6,413 nt of DNA from Parachlamydiaceae bacterium (GTDB taxonomy: Bacteria; Chlamydiota; Chlamydiia; Chlamydiales; Parachlamydiaceae). Shown in pieces: positions 5,894-6,413 of the stretch. The position numbers and the translations under genes were made by a program. The notes beneath the pieces are model-generated. The model saw nothing but the letters and a program-made list of their open reading frames with translations, did not search any database and was not told the origin of the DNA. The stretch's first letter is position 1. Each line of letters opens with the position of its first letter. Location: assembly GCA_003164155.1 (NCBI GenBank), contig PLSG01000579.1, forward strand, positions 231-6,643, given 5' to 3'.

Positions 5894-6275
5894 TCGTTTC
5901 GTCTTCTTCAGCAACCAAATGAATTTTCGAGATGAGGTCGTCAAGTATCTCACTAGTTAATTTGTCGAGAATTGATGCGTGCCTATTAAACTCTGGCCAC
6001 AGAACCGAGTCCATGAAAAACTTAGACACTCTTACCATTGTGGTGGTATATTTTTGTCGGGCGTAGCGATAAGTCTGTAATCCATGTTTGCCGCAAATAG
6101 CAAGGAACAGCCTTTTTTTCCACCTACTGTCTAGTCGAACGGTATACTCAAGGGGTTGAGCTAGAATTTTATTTTCAAGACGCTGCTTTGCGAATTCAGC
6201 AGCCTGCCGCTCTCCATCACTTTTAGCTCCGGCAATGAGGGCTTCAATTTTACGAATTTTATCTGCAATATCCAT
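5847..6275 (-). CDS. Hypothetical protein with DUF2786-like N-terminus
   Basis: The product has 142 residues if it starts at the ATG whose first base is 6275. I do not recognise a function. The N-terminus MDIADKIRKIEALI, followed by SDGERQAAEFAKQRL, resembles DUF2786, a short domain of unknown role found in phage and bacterial proteins. The central part is basic and aromatic (LDSRWKKRLFLAICGKHGLQ, RYARQKYTTTMVRVSKFF), followed by an acidic helical end. No signal peptide or membrane segment is seen. An in-frame GTG at 6329 would add 18 residues, but these look like translated leader (MNLIFHCFRLH). No good Shine-Dalgarno precedes either start. The last 15 codons overlap tnpC in antisense, so the natural C-terminus may have been altered by the IS66 junction. 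Confidence 0.55.
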   Translation of the reverse strand: MDIADKIRKIEALIAGAKSDGERQAAEFAKQRLENKILAQPLEYTVRLDSRWKKRLFLAICGKHGLQTYRYARQKYTTTMVRVSKFFMDSVLWPEFNRHASILDKLTSEILDDLISKIHLVAEEDETIIAGELPASQQAATL

Positions 6276-6413
6276 AGAAAAAAGGGGGGTTAAGACATGG
6301 AGTCTAAAACAATGAAAAATTAAATTCACGCAGTTTCACCGTAAGGACACGAAGCTCTTAATGTTTGTAGCAATGTTGATTTTTGAACTCTTCAGTTTTA
6401 CGACCATTGGAAA
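6276..6413. other. Non-coding stretch at the right edge
   Basis: No supported gene lies here. The stretch contains the leader of the minus-strand hypothetical gene, including an A6G6 tract at 6278-6289. It also contains a short sequence, TTCACCGTAAGGACACGAAG (6335-6354), which resembles a GGACACGAAG-type motif I recall from intergenic DNA of various bacteria. A plus-strand frame open from 6361 to the edge is too short to judge. Confidence 0.4.

Noticed and set aside
5768..5960. Small frames on both strands at the end of tnpC
   Set aside because: They cross the tnpC end with no SD or recognisable motif; the 5847-6275 minus-strand gene is the better candidate.
6361..6413. Plus-strand ATG frame running off the right edge
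   Set aside because: It has only 17 codons, no SD and no recognisable motif, so it cannot be judged.
1..6413. CRISPR array, retron, tRNA or attachment site
   Set aside because: No regularly spaced repeats, cloverleaf, reverse transcriptase or integrase sequence was seen; the only repeat cluster is the IS21 end.

Overview
The window is a mobile-element cassette: two insertion sequences placed end to end, followed by one opposite-strand hypothetical gene. Moderately AT-leaning DNA, strong Shine-Dalgarno (SD) sites and the IS21/IS66 subtypes suggest a Gram-negative bacterium. An amoeba-associated or intracellular host (Legionellales-like or chlamydia-like) is a guess from general impression only; nothing here fixes the taxon. 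There are no rRNA, tRNA or CRISPR signals and no housekeeping genes.

Bases 1-3400 are the right part of an IS21-family element. They hold istA (DDE transposase, 5' end cut off by the window edge), istB (AAA+ helper ATPase) and, unusually, a third co-directional gene for a TraC-like Toprim-domain primase-type protein. This gene starts 51 bases after istB. The IS21-type right end, a cluster of CGGAA-containing repeats ending in ...GGAATATGCA, lies beyond the Toprim gene and not directly after istB. The Toprim gene therefore appears to be cargo inside the element. It also contains a very strong internal in-frame ribosome binding site and ATG that could yield a shorter Toprim-only product.

Bases 3401 to about 5893 are an IS66-family element: tnpA (small helix-turn-helix accessory protein), tnpB (IS66 Orf2) and tnpC (zinc-finger DDE transposase), all on the plus strand. 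Its apparent left end (GTAAGC...) starts on the base after the apparent IS21 right end. The leader can fold so that the tnpA SD is base-paired, a plausible brake on expression driven from outside promoters. No matching right inverted repeat is seen after tnpC, so the right end is lost, degenerate or beyond the window.

Bases 5847-6275 on the minus strand encode a roughly 142-residue hypothetical protein whose N-terminus resembles DUF2786. Its last codons overlap the end of tnpC in antisense, which suggests that the junction between IS66 and resident DNA lies here. The last ~140 bases carry no supported gene.

Functionally, IstA and IstB would mobilise the first unit and TnpA/B/C the second. 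The Toprim protein is the one gene not explained by standard transposition chemistry and is the most interesting item.
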